From Peribacillus acanthi (lineage in GTDB: Bacteria; Bacillota; Bacilli; Bacillales; DSM-1321), in NCBI RefSeq assembly GCF_003073175.1, contig NZ_QBBX01000020.1, forward strand, positions 28,141 through 61,147: DNA of 33,007 bases, given 5' to 3'. The notes below the pieces were generated by a model. It saw nothing but the letters and a program-made list of their open reading frames with translations, was not told the origin of the DNA and did no database searches. Made by a program: the position numbers and the translations under genes. The stretch's first letter is position 1. Every line of letters starts with the position of its first letter. Below, piece by piece: positions 11,930 to 19,706 of this stretch.

Positions 11930-11959
11930 AAAAAAGCTCGCTGAATTCAGCGAGCTTTT
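11930..11959 (-). terminator. Intrinsic terminator after rplL
   Basis: A perfect palindrome centred on GAATTC forms a stem of up to 14 bp (GCTCGC core), starting 12 bases after the rplL stop. It is followed on the minus strand by a T6 run. It should end most rplJL transcripts before rsmC-rpoBC. The T runs on both sides could make it work on the other strand too. Confidence 0.9.
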
Positions 11960-11971
11960 AATTATGCGATA

Positions 11972-12337
11972 TTACTTAACTTCAACGTTTGCTCCAACTT
12001 CTTCAAGTTTAGCTTTGATTTCTTCAGCTTCTTCTTTAGAAACGCCTTCTTTAAGTGCTTTTGGAGTGTTGTCAACAAGTTCTTTCGCTTCTTTAAGGCC
12101 AAGACCTGTAAGTTCACGAACAACTTTGATAACTTTAATTTTTTGGTCTCCAGCAGAAGCCAATACTACGTTGAATTCTGTTTGCTCAGCAGCAGCTTCA
12201 CCAGCACCAGCGCCACCCATCATAGCTACAGGAGCAGCAGCAGTTACACCAAACTCTTCTTCGATTGCTTTTACAAGGTCATTTAATTCTAAAACAGTCA
12301 TATTTTTAACTGCTTCAATGATTTGTTCTTTAGTCAT
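11972..12337 (-). CDS. rplL: Large-subunit ribosomal protein L7/L12
   Basis: L12 forms the flexible stalk dimers that recruit and stimulate translational GTPases. The 121-residue protein begins [18 protein letters not shown] (N-terminal dimerisation domain). A flexible Ala/Gly-rich hinge follows near residues 35-50, then the C-terminal domain with the conserved [12 protein letters not shown] segment. I chose the ATG at 12337 because AAGGAGG lies just upstream; 16 further in-frame codons upstream are not family-like. It follows rplJ by 66 bases and ends at a strong terminator. Expression is governed by the L10 leader upstream. Confidence 0.97.
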   Translation of the reverse strand: MTKEQIIEAVKNMTVLELNDLVKAIEEEFGVTAAAPVAMMGGAGAGEAAAEQTEFNVVLASAGDQKIKVIKVVRELTGLGLKEAKELVDNTPKALKEGVSKEEAEEIKAKLEEVGANVEVK

Positions 12338-12403
12338 TGTATAGTTCCTCCTTAGTTTTAGGAAATTAATTTTTGTTTCGTACAATTAGATGCTAAGGGA
12401 TAA

Positions 12404-12904
12404 TTAAGCACCTTGCTCTTCTTTTTGCTCAGATACCGCCTTCGTAACAAGTGCGAAGTTGCGGATTGGAGCTTGAAGAACGCTAAGCAACATAGAAAGT
12501 AAGCCTTCGCGGGATGGAAGTTCTGCAAGAGCTTTAACATCTTCAGCAGAAGCAACGTTTCCTTCGATTACACCAGCTTTAATTTCTAATGCAGTGTGTT
12601 TCTTTGCGAAATCGTTAAGGATTTTCGCAGGAGCAACTACGTCGTCAGCAGAGAACGCAATCGCATTCGGACCAGTAAGTGCATCATTTAATCCACTTAG
12701 TTCAGCAGCTTCTGTAGCACGACGAGTCAAAGTGTTTTTGTAAACTTTGAATTCTACGCCAGCTTCACGAAGCTGTTTACGAAGTTCAGTGACTTCAGCA
12801 ACTTTCAATCCACGATAGTCAACAACAACTGCCGTTTTACTAGTTTTGAACTTTTCAGCGATCTCAGTAACAATCACTTGTTTAGTTTCAATAGCGCTGC
12901 TCAT
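12404..12904 (-). CDS. rplJ: Large-subunit ribosomal protein L10
   Basis: L10 anchors L12 dimers to 23S rRNA at the stalk base. I start at the ATG at 12904 ([19 protein letters not shown]), giving the typical 166 residues with AGGAGGTG upstream. The frame stays open 32 more codons, but that stretch is the structured leader RNA, not protein. Conserved parts include the [20 protein letters not shown] region and the C-terminal helix that binds L12. The 5' leader carries the L10-leader signature and a terminator-like hairpin, so the L10-L12 complex is expected to feed back on its own mRNA. Confidence 0.97.
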   Translation of the reverse strand: MSSAIETKQVIVTEIAEKFKTSKTAVVVDYRGLKVAEVTELRKQLREAGVEFKVYKNTLTRRATEAAELSGLNDALTGPNAIAFSADDVVAPAKILNDFAKKHTALEIKAGVIEGNVASAEDVKALAELPSREGLLSMLLSVLQAPIRNFALVTKAVSEQKEEQGA

Positions 12905-12949
12905 ATTTACACCTCCTGTAGATTTGCTTGAAACACATTTATACCGCAC

Positions 12950-12988
12950 ATTAGAAAGCCCCCATATCGAACAACTAGACATGAGGGC
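12950..12988 (-). terminator. Terminator-like hairpin within the rplJ leader
   Basis: Arms at 12958-12965 and 12981-12988 form an 8-bp GC-rich stem with one G-T wobble around a 15-base loop, followed on the minus strand by TTTCT. It lies between the L10-leader core and the rplJ SD. It may be an attenuator that responds to L10 binding. The U tract is short, so a purely structural role is possible. Confidence 0.5.
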
Positions 12989-12989
12989 A

Positions 12990-13080
12990 GTAAATTCCAA
13001 AACATAGTTTAAAACTATATATATCGAAATTACCTCGGTAGGATATTAAGCGCTTGGCACCTACTGTCTACGGTACAAAT
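12990..13080 (-). promoter_or_regulatory. Ribosomal protein L10 leader RNA
   Basis: The minus strand contains GTAGACAGTAGGTG and, after an asymmetric internal segment, CCTACCGAGG, the conserved strands of the Firmicutes L10 leader. This RNA binds the L10-L12 complex and lowers rplJL expression. It lies between a consensus promoter and rplJ, as expected. Boundaries are approximate. Confidence 0.85.
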
Positions 13081-13108
13081 GGTATTCATATTTATAACAA
13101 CAAAACAC

Positions 13109-13137
13109 ATTATAACGAATATGTTTTAGGTTGTCAA
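13109..13137 (-). promoter_or_regulatory. Perfect consensus sigma-A promoter for rplJL
   Basis: The minus strand reads TTGACA (13137-13132), exactly 17 bases, TATAAT (13114-13109). Both hexamers and the spacer are consensus. It begins 12 bases after the rplA stop, and transcription would start near 13102, just before the L10 leader. Confidence 0.93.
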
Positions 13138-13148
13138 CAATTTGTTAA

Positions 13149-13850
13149 TTATTTTACAGCTGTGAAAGTAGAAGCGTCAACTTTCACACCAGGGCCCATT
13201 GTAGTAGTTACAGTGATATTCTTCATGTAAGTACCTTTTGCAGCCGCAGGCTTAACTTTTAATAATGTATCGAAAATAGTTGTGAAGTTCTCAACTAGTT
13301 TGTTGTCTTCGAAAGAAACTTTACCGATTGGAACATGGATGTTTCCAGTTTTGTCAACACGGTATTCAACTTTACCAGCCTTGATTTCGTTCACAGCTTT
13401 AGTAACATCAAATGTAACTGTACCAGTTTTAGGGTTTGGCATTAAACCTTTTGGTCCTAATACACGACCAAGTTTACCAACTTCACCCATCATGTCTGGA
13501 GTTGCAACGATTACATCGAATTCGAACCAACCTTGTTGGATCTTAGTGATGTAGTCAGAATCACCAACATAGTCTGCACCAGCAGCTTCTGCTTCTTTAG
13601 CTTTTTCACCCTTAGCAAATACTAATACGCGTTGAGTTTTACCAGTTCCATTTGGAAGTACAACTGCTCCACGGATTTGTTGATCAGCTTTCTTAGGGTC
13701 TACGCCTAAACGGAATGCAACTTCAACAGTAGCATCGAACTTAGCAAAGTTTGCTTTTTTAGCAAGCTCAACAGCTTCAGTTACTGGGTAAGTTTTTTGA
13801 GAATCTACAAGCTTTGTAGCTTCAAGATATTTTTTACCTTTTTTAGCCAT
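13149..13850 (-). CDS. rplA: Large-subunit ribosomal protein L1
   Basis: L1 forms the mobile stalk that moves deacylated tRNA out of the E site. The protein has 233 residues, close to the B. subtilis length of 232. It shows the typical [11 protein letters not shown] start, [19 protein letters not shown] in the middle, and the C-terminal [11 protein letters not shown] motif. The ATG follows AGGAGGAAA. It is co-transcribed with rplK, 113 bases upstream. That gap contains a perfect 8-bp hairpin. In several bacteria L1 represses its own operon mRNA; whether this gap carries such a site cannot be told from one sequence. Confidence 0.97.
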   Translation of the reverse strand: MAKKGKKYLEATKLVDSQKTYPVTEAVELAKKANFAKFDATVEVAFRLGVDPKKADQQIRGAVVLPNGTGKTQRVLVFAKGEKAKEAEAAGADYVGDSDYITKIQQGWFEFDVIVATPDMMGEVGKLGRVLGPKGLMPNPKTGTVTFDVTKAVNEIKAGKVEYRVDKTGNIHVPIGKVSFEDNKLVENFTTIFDTLLKVKPAAAKGTYMKNITVTTTMGPGVKVDASTFTAVK

Positions 13851-13902
13851 GAAAATTTCCTCCTAATATGTGGTTTTAGCGGAATAACCTCCCACGAATA
13901 AA

Positions 13903-13933
13903 GGTTGCGAGTAATCATTTCAACATCGCAACC
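13903..13933 (-). promoter_or_regulatory. Perfect 8-bp hairpin between rplK and rplA
   Basis: GGTTGCGA (13926-13933 read on the minus strand) pairs with TCGCAACC (13903-13910) around a 15-base loop. TTTATT follows. The tail is too broken for a strong terminator. Possible roles are partial attenuation, an RNase site, or a protein-binding structure. Confidence 0.55.
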
Positions 13934-13963
13934 CCCGTAGCAAACATCAATCAATTACATGGA

Positions 13964-14389
13964 TTAATCTTCGATGATGATACCCATGCTTCGTGCAGTA
14001 CCTTCAACCATACGCATAGCAGACTCAACGTTTGCAGCGTTTAGATCAGGCATTTTAGTTTCAGCAATCTCACGTACCTTGTCACGCTTGACTGTTGCAA
14101 CTTTTTTACGATTTGGTTCACCAGAACCAGACTCGATACCAGCAGCTTTCTTAAGAAGAACAGCAGCAGGTGGAGTTTTCGTAATGAATGTAAATGAACG
14201 GTCTTCGAATACCGTGATTTCAACAGGGATAATCAGACCAGCTTGTTCTGCTGTACGAGCGTTGAACTCTTTACAGAAGCCCATGATGTTAACACCAGCT
14301 TGACCTAGAGCAGGACCAACCGGTGGAGCTGGATTAGCTTTACCTGCAGGAATTTGAAGTTTTACAAGCTTAATAACTTTTTTAGCCAC
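13964..14389 (-). CDS. rplK: Large-subunit ribosomal protein L11
   Basis: L11 binds the GTPase-associated centre of 23S rRNA and is needed for RelA-type stringent signalling and thiostrepton sensitivity. The start is a GTG at 14389-14387, giving [12 protein letters not shown] and the standard 141 residues. AAGGAGGTG lies six bases upstream. Another in-frame GTG three codons earlier lies inside that SD and is rejected. The Pro-rich N-terminal segment ([19 protein letters not shown]) and the C-terminal KMPDLNA region are intact. It is the first gene of the rplKA unit, with a leader of about 128 bases containing several hairpins. Confidence 0.97.
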   Translation of the reverse strand: MAKKVIKLVKLQIPAGKANPAPPVGPALGQAGVNIMGFCKEFNARTAEQAGLIIPVEITVFEDRSFTFITKTPPAAVLLKKAAGIESGSGEPNRKKVATVKRDKVREIAETKMPDLNAANVESAMRMVEGTARSMGIIIED

Positions 14390-14418
14390 GAGACACACCT
14401 CCTTATAGTCCGTGATGT

Positions 14419-14509
14419 GGTAATAGGGGCATTACCCCTCCCACTCTTCACATTCTTTATATAAAAAAATAAAGAACTTAACAATTTGTCCGCGTCTCTA
14501 GACAGAGAC
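14419..14509 (-). promoter_or_regulatory. Three hairpins in the rplK leader
   Basis: In transcript order there is a 6-bp stem with loop GTCT (14494-14499 with 14504-14509). Next is an AU-rich 8-bp stem (14453-14460 with 14469-14476). Last is a 6-bp stem GGTAAT/ATTACC (14419-14424 with 14431-14436), 20-odd bases before the SD. In the last one GGGG and CCCC could pair instead, giving an alternative fold. None has a proper T run. Confidence 0.5.
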
Positions 14510-14524
14510 ATACTGACCTATGAA

Positions 14525-14553
14525 ATATTAACACTTTTTTAAATGCATTTCAA
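14525..14553 (-). promoter_or_regulatory. Probable sigma-A promoter for rplKA
   Basis: The minus strand reads TTGAAA (14553-14548), 17 bases, TAATAT (14530-14525). Five of six and four of six consensus matches. It begins 12 bases after the nusG stop, and the first leader hairpin would begin about nine bases from the predicted start site. Confidence 0.6.
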
Positions 14554-14564
14554 GTTTTTTTGGA

Positions 14565-15098
14565 TTATAATTTTTCCACTTGTCCAAAGTCCAGTTCAAC
14601 TTTTGTGTCACGACCGAACATATCAACCATAACTTTAAGCTTCGCCTTGTCTTTATCCATTTCTTCAATAGTTCCTGTAAAGTTCGCAAATGGCCCTTGG
14701 TTCACCTTGACAGTTTCCCCTAGTTCGAAGTTAACTTCAATTCTTCTTTCTTCCATTCCCATGCGCTTAAGGATCATTTGAACCTCTTCTGGAAGAAGTG
14801 GCGTAGGCTTTGAGCCAGAACCTGCAGAACCAACGAAACCTGTTACTCCTGGAGTATTTCGAACTACATACCATGAATCATCAGTCATAATGATTTCAAC
14901 AAGCACGTAACCTGGGAATACTTTCTTCTTCACTACTTTTTTCTTACCATTTTTGATATCAGTTTCTTCTTCCTCTGGAACTACCACACGGAAGATTTTA
15001 TCTTGCATCGCCATTGATTCTACACGTTTTTCTAGATTTGCTTTTACTTTATTCTCATATCCAGAGTAAGTGTGAACGACATACCAGTTTTTTTCCAT
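14565..15098 (-). CDS. nusG: Transcription elongation/termination factor NusG
   Basis: NusG binds the RNA polymerase clamp and, in Bacillus, promotes sequence-specific pausing. The 177-residue protein has the NGN domain (from KNWYVVHTYSGYENKVK to about residue 110) and a C-terminal KOW domain (GPFANFTGTIEEMDKDK onward). The length equals that of B. subtilis NusG. The ATG at 15098 is fixed by homology and by a stop codon two codons upstream. The only SD (GGGAGGG, 15121-15129) is about 22 bases away, but a 5-bp hairpin fills most of that gap. I found no clear promoter; the gene lies just after the secE terminator. Confidence 0.97.
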   Translation of the reverse strand: MEKNWYVVHTYSGYENKVKANLEKRVESMAMQDKIFRVVVPEEEETDIKNGKKKVVKKKVFPGYVLVEIIMTDDSWYVVRNTPGVTGFVGSAGSGSKPTPLLPEEVQMILKRMGMEERRIEVNFELGETVKVNQGPFANFTGTIEEMDKDKAKLKVMVDMFGRDTKVELDFGQVEKL

Positions 15099-15105
15099 GA
15101 ATTAT

Positions 15106-15129
15106 AGGACGTAATGTCCTTCCCTCCCT
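15106..15129 (-). promoter_or_regulatory. nusG SD followed by a hairpin before the start codon
   Basis: On the minus strand the order is GGGAGGGA, then AGGAC-ATTAC-GTCCT (15120 to 15106), then ATAATTC and ATG. The AGGAC/GTCCT stem abuts the SD. If it forms, the effective SD-to-start spacing falls from about 22 to about 9 bases. No other SD is present nearer the ATG. Confidence 0.6.
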
Positions 15130-15216
15130 GCCTTGTATTCTATCATTAGGCTGTGTAATCTAGTTCGTTAACCTTATTGATATTGATGCAATTCTTATAA
15201 GTTTTTTAAACAAATT

Positions 15217-15241
15217 AAAAAACCCGTATAACGGGCTTTTT
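15217..15241 (-). terminator. Intrinsic terminator after secE
   Basis: CCCGT/ACGGG with a 3-base loop, flanked by A and T runs that extend the stem. On the minus strand TTTTTT follows. It lies about 75 bases after secE and looks able to act on both strands. It separates rpmG-secE from nusG. Confidence 0.85.
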
Positions 15242-15314
15242 CGAGTTACATATTATTCTATCACTATTATGACTTTTTTTCGAATACCTTATTCACATTA
15301 ATTGAATAATATTA

Positions 15315-15494
15315 TTATGGAATCAAACGAATAAGTTCAGAAATGCCCAAATCAACAACAGCAAAGAACAATGCCATGATGACAACAGTAGCGAGTACAG
15401 TGATTGTATACTTAGTAAGCTCTTGACGCTTAGGCCAGCTCACTTTCTTCATTTCACGTACGACGCCGCCGAAAAACTCAGTAATGCGTTGCAT
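15315..15494 (-). CDS. secE: Preprotein translocase subunit SecE
   Basis: SecE clamps and stabilises the SecY channel in the membrane. The 59-residue protein has the family core REMKKVSWPKRQELTKYT, followed by one transmembrane helix (about residues 28-50) and a short C-terminus. The length is that of the short Gram-positive form. I start at the ATG at 15494 because GGAGG lies eight bases upstream; an in-frame TTG five codons earlier overlaps that SD. It follows rpmG by 57 bases and is followed by a strong terminator. Confidence 0.95.
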   Translation of the reverse strand: MQRITEFFGGVVREMKKVSWPKRQELTKYTITVLATVVIMALFFAVVDLGISELIRLIP

Positions 15495-15551
15495 GTTCGT
15501 AACCTCCAACCCTCAATGAATGCATCTATTAGTCCAAAATCTATTAAATCT

Positions 15552-15701
15552 CTATTTGGTTTCTTTATGAAGTGTATGAGCATTGCATGTTTTGCAATGT
15601 TTCTTTATTTCGAAACGTTCCGATTTGGATGAGCTAGTGCTCTCTGTCGTATAGTTTCTTGATCCACATTCAGCACAAGCTAGAATGACTTTTGAACGCA
15701 T
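15552..15701 (-). CDS. rpmG: Large-subunit ribosomal protein L33, zinc-binding type
   Basis: This 49-codon gene reads [19 protein letters not shown] at its N-terminus and ends in LHKETK. It carries two Cys pairs, C9/C12 and C36/C39, the zinc ribbon of the C+ L33 form. Size, sequence and position directly before secE match B. subtilis rpmGB. The SD is AGGTG, seven bases before the ATG, weaker than that of its neighbours. A promoter with a perfect -35 lies about 40 bases upstream. The genome probably has further L33 copies elsewhere, but that cannot be seen here. Confidence 0.95.
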   Translation of the reverse strand: MRSKVILACAECGSRNYTTESTSSSKSERFEIKKHCKTCNAHTLHKETK

Positions 15702-15739
15702 GTGTCAACACCTGCTTAATGTTTCTTTTAGTCCATAAA

Positions 15740-15768
15740 ACTGTAACATGGCTGTCTTTTAATGTCAA
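15740..15768 (-). promoter_or_regulatory. Probable sigma-A promoter for rpmG-secE
   Basis: The minus strand reads TTGACA (15768-15763), 17 bases, TACAGT (15745-15740). The -35 is perfect and the -10 matches four of six. It lies in the 203-base gap between sigH and rpmG. In the rest of that gap I see no convincing terminator for sigH. Confidence 0.6.
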
Positions 15769-15904
15769 TCGCTCTTTTAAGGTCACATCAGTAGGAGCAA
15801 TCGAAAAGAAAGACCCACTCGAACACCATTGGCAAAGTCAGGAGATAATCAAACCGACCCATTGTCCAACCATTCGAATAAGTCTTTATGATATTAGTGT
15901 TCTA

Positions 15905-16555
15905 TTATAAAGAGATTTCACGCACCTCTAAATAGCGCTCTAATTTCCGCTTCACCCGTTGCAAGGCGTTATCAATAGATTTAACATGACGATTCAGTTC
16001 TTCCGAAATCTCTTGATACGATTGTCCATCAAGGTACAAAGCCAGTACCTTCCGTTCAAGGTCACTCAACAGCTCAGCCATTTTCAACTCAATGTCATCA
16101 AACTCTTCTTGATTGATGATTAATTCTTCTGGATCCATCACCTTTGCACCTGAAATAACATCCAGCAGGGTTCGGTCGGACTCTTCATCATAAATTGGTT
16201 TATCAAGCGAAACATAAGAATTCAAAGGTATATGTTTCTGACGTGTAGCGGTTTTGATTGCAGTAATAATTTGTCTAGTAATACAAAGCTCAGCAAAAGC
16301 TTTAAATGAGGTAAGCTTGTCCTCTTTAAAATCTCTGATTGCTTTATATAAGCCAATCATGCCTTCTTGAACGATATCCTCTTTATCAGCACCTATAAGA
16401 AAATAGGTTCGTGCTTTAGCTCGAACGAAATTCCTATACTTATGTATCAAGTAGTCTAAAGCTTCACTTTCACCGTTGTGTACTAGTTCCACAAGCACAT
16501 CATCTTCGAGCTGTGAATACCTATCACTAACTTTGCTTCCTACCTCTGCAATCAT
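15905..16555 (-). CDS. sigH: RNA polymerase sigma-H factor
   Basis: Sigma-H (Spo0H) directs transition-phase genes leading to sporulation and competence. The 216-residue protein has region 2 (ADKEDIVQEGMIGLYKAIRDF) and a C-terminal region 4.2 helix-turn-helix (QSYQEISEELNRHVKSIDNAL). It ends in EVREISL, like B. subtilis SigH. I choose the ATG at 16555 with GAGGGGG upstream. The frame is open 39 codons further, but that stretch covers the promoter and the end of rae1. Its presence suggests an endospore-forming lineage. It has its own TATAAT promoter. Confidence 0.95.
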   Translation of the reverse strand: MIAEVGSKVSDRYSQLEDDVLVELVHNGESEALDYLIHKYRNFVRAKARTYFLIGADKEDIVQEGMIGLYKAIRDFKEDKLTSFKAFAELCITRQIITAIKTATRQKHIPLNSYVSLDKPIYDEESDRTLLDVISGAKVMDPEELIINQEEFDDIELKMAELLSDLERKVLALYLDGQSYQEISEELNRHVKSIDNALQRVKRKLERYLEVREISL

Positions 16556-16591
16556 ACCTATCCCCCTCGCCCGAAAACAATAGTTAGAATT

Positions 16592-16621
16592 ATTATACAT
16601 TAGCGAATTTTTCGAAGTCAA
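16592..16621 (-). promoter_or_regulatory. Sigma-A promoter for sigH
   Basis: The minus strand reads TTGACT (16621-16616), 18 bases, TATAAT (16597-16592). The -10 is perfect and the -35 matches five of six. It starts five bases after the rae1 stop. In B. subtilis the equivalent promoter is repressed by AbrB, which binds AT-rich DNA such as this; that regulation is only inferred here. Confidence 0.8.
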
Positions 16622-16625
16622 CCAC

Positions 16626-17138
16626 TCAAAGTTTCCCGCGGCGCCATTTTTCGAAAATTTCCGCAACTTCATCGGTAAGGGGGATCTTAGATACCGGTTT
16701 TTGAATCGTTTCTATTTTGACCTTTTTTTCGATTTCTTTATGGATATGCTGACACTCAATTAATAGTTCTCTCGCCGACTTGCGCAGGGCCCCTTGTCCA
16801 AAAATAGCCCATTGTTCAGTAAAATCAGAAGTGGCTACATGCACTTGGGTCTTAATGTTATTTAACTCAATCGCAAGCTTTTCGATTCGTTCATCTGCTG
16901 TCTCATTTTCTTTTGTGAAAATGACTTCGACCTTGTAATTCTTGTACTTCCTTTCAAGACCTTGGACAAAATGGGCATCAAAGATTATCAGAACTCTATA
17001 TCCCGTGAATGCTTGATACTCCGCCATTATCTCAACTAACTTATCCCTTGCGGCCGCAAGGTCTTTGTTACGCAAATCCCGTAGCTCAGGCCAAGCTCCT
17101 ATCATATTGTAACCATCGACTAATAGAACGTTATTCAT
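16626..17138 (-). CDS. rae1: Ribosome-associated mRNA endonuclease Rae1 (YacP, NYN domain)
   Basis: The 170-residue protein belongs to the NYN/PIN-like nuclease family. It opens with VLLVDGYNMIGAWPEL, whose Asp (D8) is the first conserved acidic residue, and has further acidic clusters in IIFDAHF and NETADERIEKLA. In B. subtilis, YacP/Rae1 has the same length, enters the ribosomal A site and cuts specific mRNAs during translation. The ATG lies two bases after the rlmB stop; the SD (AGGGAA) is weak, suggesting translational coupling. It forms a tight RNA-processing cluster with mrnC and rlmB. Confidence 0.9.
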   Translation of the reverse strand: MNNVLLVDGYNMIGAWPELRDLRNKDLAAARDKLVEIMAEYQAFTGYRVLIIFDAHFVQGLERKYKNYKVEVIFTKENETADERIEKLAIELNNIKTQVHVATSDFTEQWAIFGQGALRKSARELLIECQHIHKEIEKKVKIETIQKPVSKIPLTDEVAEIFEKWRRGKL

Positions 17139-17140
17139 AA

Positions 17141-17884
17141 CTATTTCCCTAATGGGTTTCTTTTACGATAGACCTCATACATAAGTAATCCAGCCGCTAC
17201 AGAAGCGTTTAAAGAAGTTACTTTCCCAACCATTGGCATATGAATCAAGAAGTCACACTTTTCTTTCAGAATGCGACTCATACCTTTTCCTTCGCTCCCA
17301 ATGACGATTCCAATAGGCATGTTTCCATCTAAGTTTCTGTAATCATCGCTACCTTTAGCATCCGTTCCCACTATCCAAAGTCCACGGTCTTTCAGTTCAT
17401 CAACCGTTCTGGATAGATTGGTTACTCTAGCTACAGGAATATATTCAATTGCCCCTGTTGAAGCCTTTGCAACGGTAGAAGTCAAACCAACCGCTCTCCG
17501 TTTTGGAATAATAATGCCATGGGCACCTGTGGCATCGGCTGTTCTCATAATAGAACCAAGATTATGAGGATCCTCTAGCTCATCCAGTATTAAAAAGAAT
17601 GGGGCTTCATTTCGTTTAGCTGCTAAAGCGAACAAATCGTCAAGCTCCGCATACTGATAGGCTGCCACTTGGGCAATGACCCCTTGGTGATTTCCTTCCA
17701 CCATTTGATCAATTTTCTTTTTTGGCACGAATTGAAGGAATACCTTTCTTTCGTTAGCAATCGCGATGATCTGTTGCATCGATCCTTTTTGAGAACCTTC
17801 TGCAATCATGATTTTATTTATATCCCGCTCTGACTTTAAAGCCTCTAAAACAGGATTTCTTCCCATGATGATTTCCTGGGTCAT
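17141..17884 (-). CDS. rlmB: 23S rRNA (guanosine-2'-O)-methyltransferase RlmB, SPOUT family
   Basis: The 247-residue SPOUT methyltransferase has an N-terminal substrate-binding domain (about residues 1-75). It carries the three SpoU motifs: [12 protein letters not shown] at 105-116, [12 protein letters not shown] at 193-204 and the SLNASVAAG motif around 224-232. By homology it makes Gm2251 in the peptidyl-transferase P loop; the exact site is inferred. The ATG overlaps the mrnC stop by four bases, with AGGAGG upstream. A TrmH-type tRNA methyltransferase is the main alternative, but the N-terminal domain and the location match YacO/RlmB. Confidence 0.9.
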   Translation of the reverse strand: MTQEIIMGRNPVLEALKSERDINKIMIAEGSQKGSMQQIIAIANERKVFLQFVPKKKIDQMVEGNHQGVIAQVAAYQYAELDDLFALAAKRNEAPFFLILDELEDPHNLGSIMRTADATGAHGIIIPKRRAVGLTSTVAKASTGAIEYIPVARVTNLSRTVDELKDRGLWIVGTDAKGSDDYRNLDGNMPIGIVIGSEGKGMSRILKEKCDFLIHMPMVGKVTSLNASVAAGLLMYEVYRKRNPLGK

Positions 17885-18303
17885 TTTTGTACTCCTCCTT
17901 TCTCATTTTCTATATATTGAATTGCCGTATGAATGATTTCTTCCATCCTTACCGTGAGACTAGATAAAAATAGGTAACCTAACAATGCTTCAAAGGCTGT
18001 ACTATATCGGTATGTTTGAACATCCGTATTTTTGGGGACAGAGCCTGATTTGGCATTGCGTCCTCTTTTAACTACTGCTATCTCCTCTTCAGACAATAAG
18101 TTTTCTTCCATCATATGATGGATGACCTTACTCTGGGCTTTCGCCGAAACAAATCTTGTTGCTTCCCTATGTAGGAAGTTAGGTTTAACTCCACCCTTTT
18201 GTACAAGGAAATGCCGTATATATGTTTCATACACAGCATCTCCCATATACGCAAGAGCTAAGCTATTAAGCAAAAGCGGGTTAATCTTGTTTTCGAATTG
18301 CAT
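17881..18303 (-). CDS. mrnC: Mini-ribonuclease III
   Basis: This 140-residue enzyme is a dimeric RNase III catalytic domain without a dsRNA-binding domain. In B. subtilis it matures 23S rRNA ends. The signature [11 protein letters not shown] (16-26) supplies D22 and E25. [20 protein letters not shown] and the second acidic motif [11 protein letters not shown] follow. I start at the ATG at 18303, with AGAGGG five bases upstream, two bases after the cysS stop. An ATG six codons earlier (18321) would overlap cysS and has a poorer SD, but it cannot be excluded. Confidence 0.93.
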   Translation of the reverse strand: MQFENKINPLLLNSLALAYMGDAVYETYIRHFLVQKGGVKPNFLHREATRFVSAKAQSKVIHHMMEENLLSEEEIAVVKRGRNAKSGSVPKNTDVQTYRYSTAFEALLGYLFLSSLTVRMEEIIHTAIQYIENEKGGVQK

Positions 18304-18305
18304 GT

Positions 18306-19706
18306 TTACCCTCTTTTCCATCTAGTACCTTGCGCCGTATCTTCCAAAATGATATTCATCTCTTTCAACTGATCACGAATTTCATCTGAGCGGCTGAAGT
18401 TACGGTCTTTTCTTGCTTGGTTTCTTTCTTGAATCAATCGGTCAACTTCTTCGTCCAGTAAAACGGCTTCCTCTTTTAACGTTAAACCCAACACACTAAA
18501 TAACGTTTCAAATTCGTTAATGAAAGCTTGAATGACCTCTTGATGCGTATTTTTCTCTAGCAAGTAATAATTTGCTTGTTTAGATAAATCGAACAAGACC
18601 GAAATCGCATTTGCCGTATTGAAATCATCGTCCATTTCCTCGATGAACTTCTGGTGCAATTGCTCGATTTTCTCTAACCACTCATCATTTGTAGTGGTTA
18701 AGTCCGTTGAAGATTCTAAACGATGCTTTAAGTTTTGGTAGGATGATTTTAAACGCTCCAGTCCTGTTTTTGTGTTCTCCAATAATTCTTCACTATAATT
18801 AATAGGATGTCTATATTGTACGGATAGCATAAAAAATCTTAATAGTTGTGGGTCATACTTTTTTATAATGTCATGAACCAATACAAAATTCCCTAGAGAT
18901 TTTGACATTTTTTCGTTATCGATATTAATGTATCCATTATGCATCCAATACTTAGAAAAGACTTTTCCAGAAAGAGCTTCTGATTGAGCAATTTCATTTT
19001 CATGATGAGGGAAGGCTAAGTCTTGCCCACCTGCGTGTATGTCGATGCTATCACCTAAATATTTCTTCGCCATCGCAGAGCATTCAATATGCCAACCCGG
19101 GCGCCCTTTACCCCACGGACTTTCCCAATAAATCTCGCCTTCTTTTGCCGCTTTCCAAAGAGCAAAATCAAGAGCATCTTGCTTCTTCTCACCGACTTCA
19201 ATGCGGGCACCCGCTCTTAATTCATCGATGGATTGGTGCGAGAGCTTCCCATATCCTTTAAATTGGCGAGTCTTGTAATATACATCCCCTTCTGACTCGT
19301 AGGCAAACCCTTTTTCGATTAAGGCTTCGATAAATTCAATGATGATATCCATGCTTTCCATAACCCTTGGGTGAACATCTGCACGATTGCAACCTAGTGC
19401 TGTTACATCCTCAAAGTAGGCATCTATAAATCGTTGCGCCACCGTCGGCACATCTGAACCTAATTCGTTTGCCACACGAATTAACTTATCATCGACATCT
19501 GTGAAATTAGATACGTACTGAACGTCATACCCTCGATATTCTAAATAACGTCTAACCGTATCAAAAACAATTGGTGGTCTTGCATTTCCGATATGGATAA
19601 AGTTATATACCGTCGGTCCGCACACATACATTTTTACCTTGCCTTTTTCCATCGGTTGAAATACTTCTTTTTGGCGAGTCAATGTATTATATATTTTTAT
19701 GCTCAT
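18306..19706 (-). CDS. cysS: Cysteinyl-tRNA synthetase
   Basis: The class I synthetase charges tRNA-Cys. The 466-residue protein has the HIGN motif at 38-41 and KMSKS at 266-270. Zinc ligands are C29, C209, H234 and E238. The DALR-type anticodon-binding region and a charged C-terminus follow. The length equals that of B. subtilis CysS. Its ATG lies 20 bases inside the end of cysE, so the two are translationally coupled. It shares the cysteine T-box control upstream of cysE, which links both cysteine synthesis and charging to uncharged tRNA-Cys. Confidence 0.97.
   Translation of the reverse strand: MSIKIYNTLTRQKEVFQPMEKGKVKMYVCGPTVYNFIHIGNARPPIVFDTVRRYLEYRGYDVQYVSNFTDVDDKLIRVANELGSDVPTVAQRFIDAYFEDVTALGCNRADVHPRVMESMDIIIEFIEALIEKGFAYESEGDVYYKTRQFKGYGKLSHQSIDELRAGARIEVGEKKQDALDFALWKAAKEGEIYWESPWGKGRPGWHIECSAMAKKYLGDSIDIHAGGQDLAFPHHENEIAQSEALSGKVFSKYWMHNGYINIDNEKMSKSLGNFVLVHDIIKKYDPQLLRFFMLSVQYRHPINYSEELLENTKTGLERLKSSYQNLKHRLESSTDLTTTNDEWLEKIEQLHQKFIEEMDDDFNTANAISVLFDLSKQANYYLLEKNTHQEVIQAFINEFETLFSVLGLTLKEEAVLLDEEVDRLIQERNQARKDRNFSRSDEIRDQLKEMNIILEDTAQGTRWKRG

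Noticed and set aside
12905-13000. N-terminal extension of L10 by 32 codons
   Set aside because: The frame is open but covers the leader RNA and bypasses a perfect SD; the extension is not L10-like.
15692-15910. A 72-codon plus-strand frame across the sigH-rpmG gap
   Set aside because: It overlaps the rpmG start and its promoter in antisense, starts without an SD and resembles nothing known.
16556-16672. N-terminal extension of SigH by 39 codons
   Set aside because: It runs through the sigH promoter and into rae1; the ATG at 16555 has a good SD and gives the usual length.
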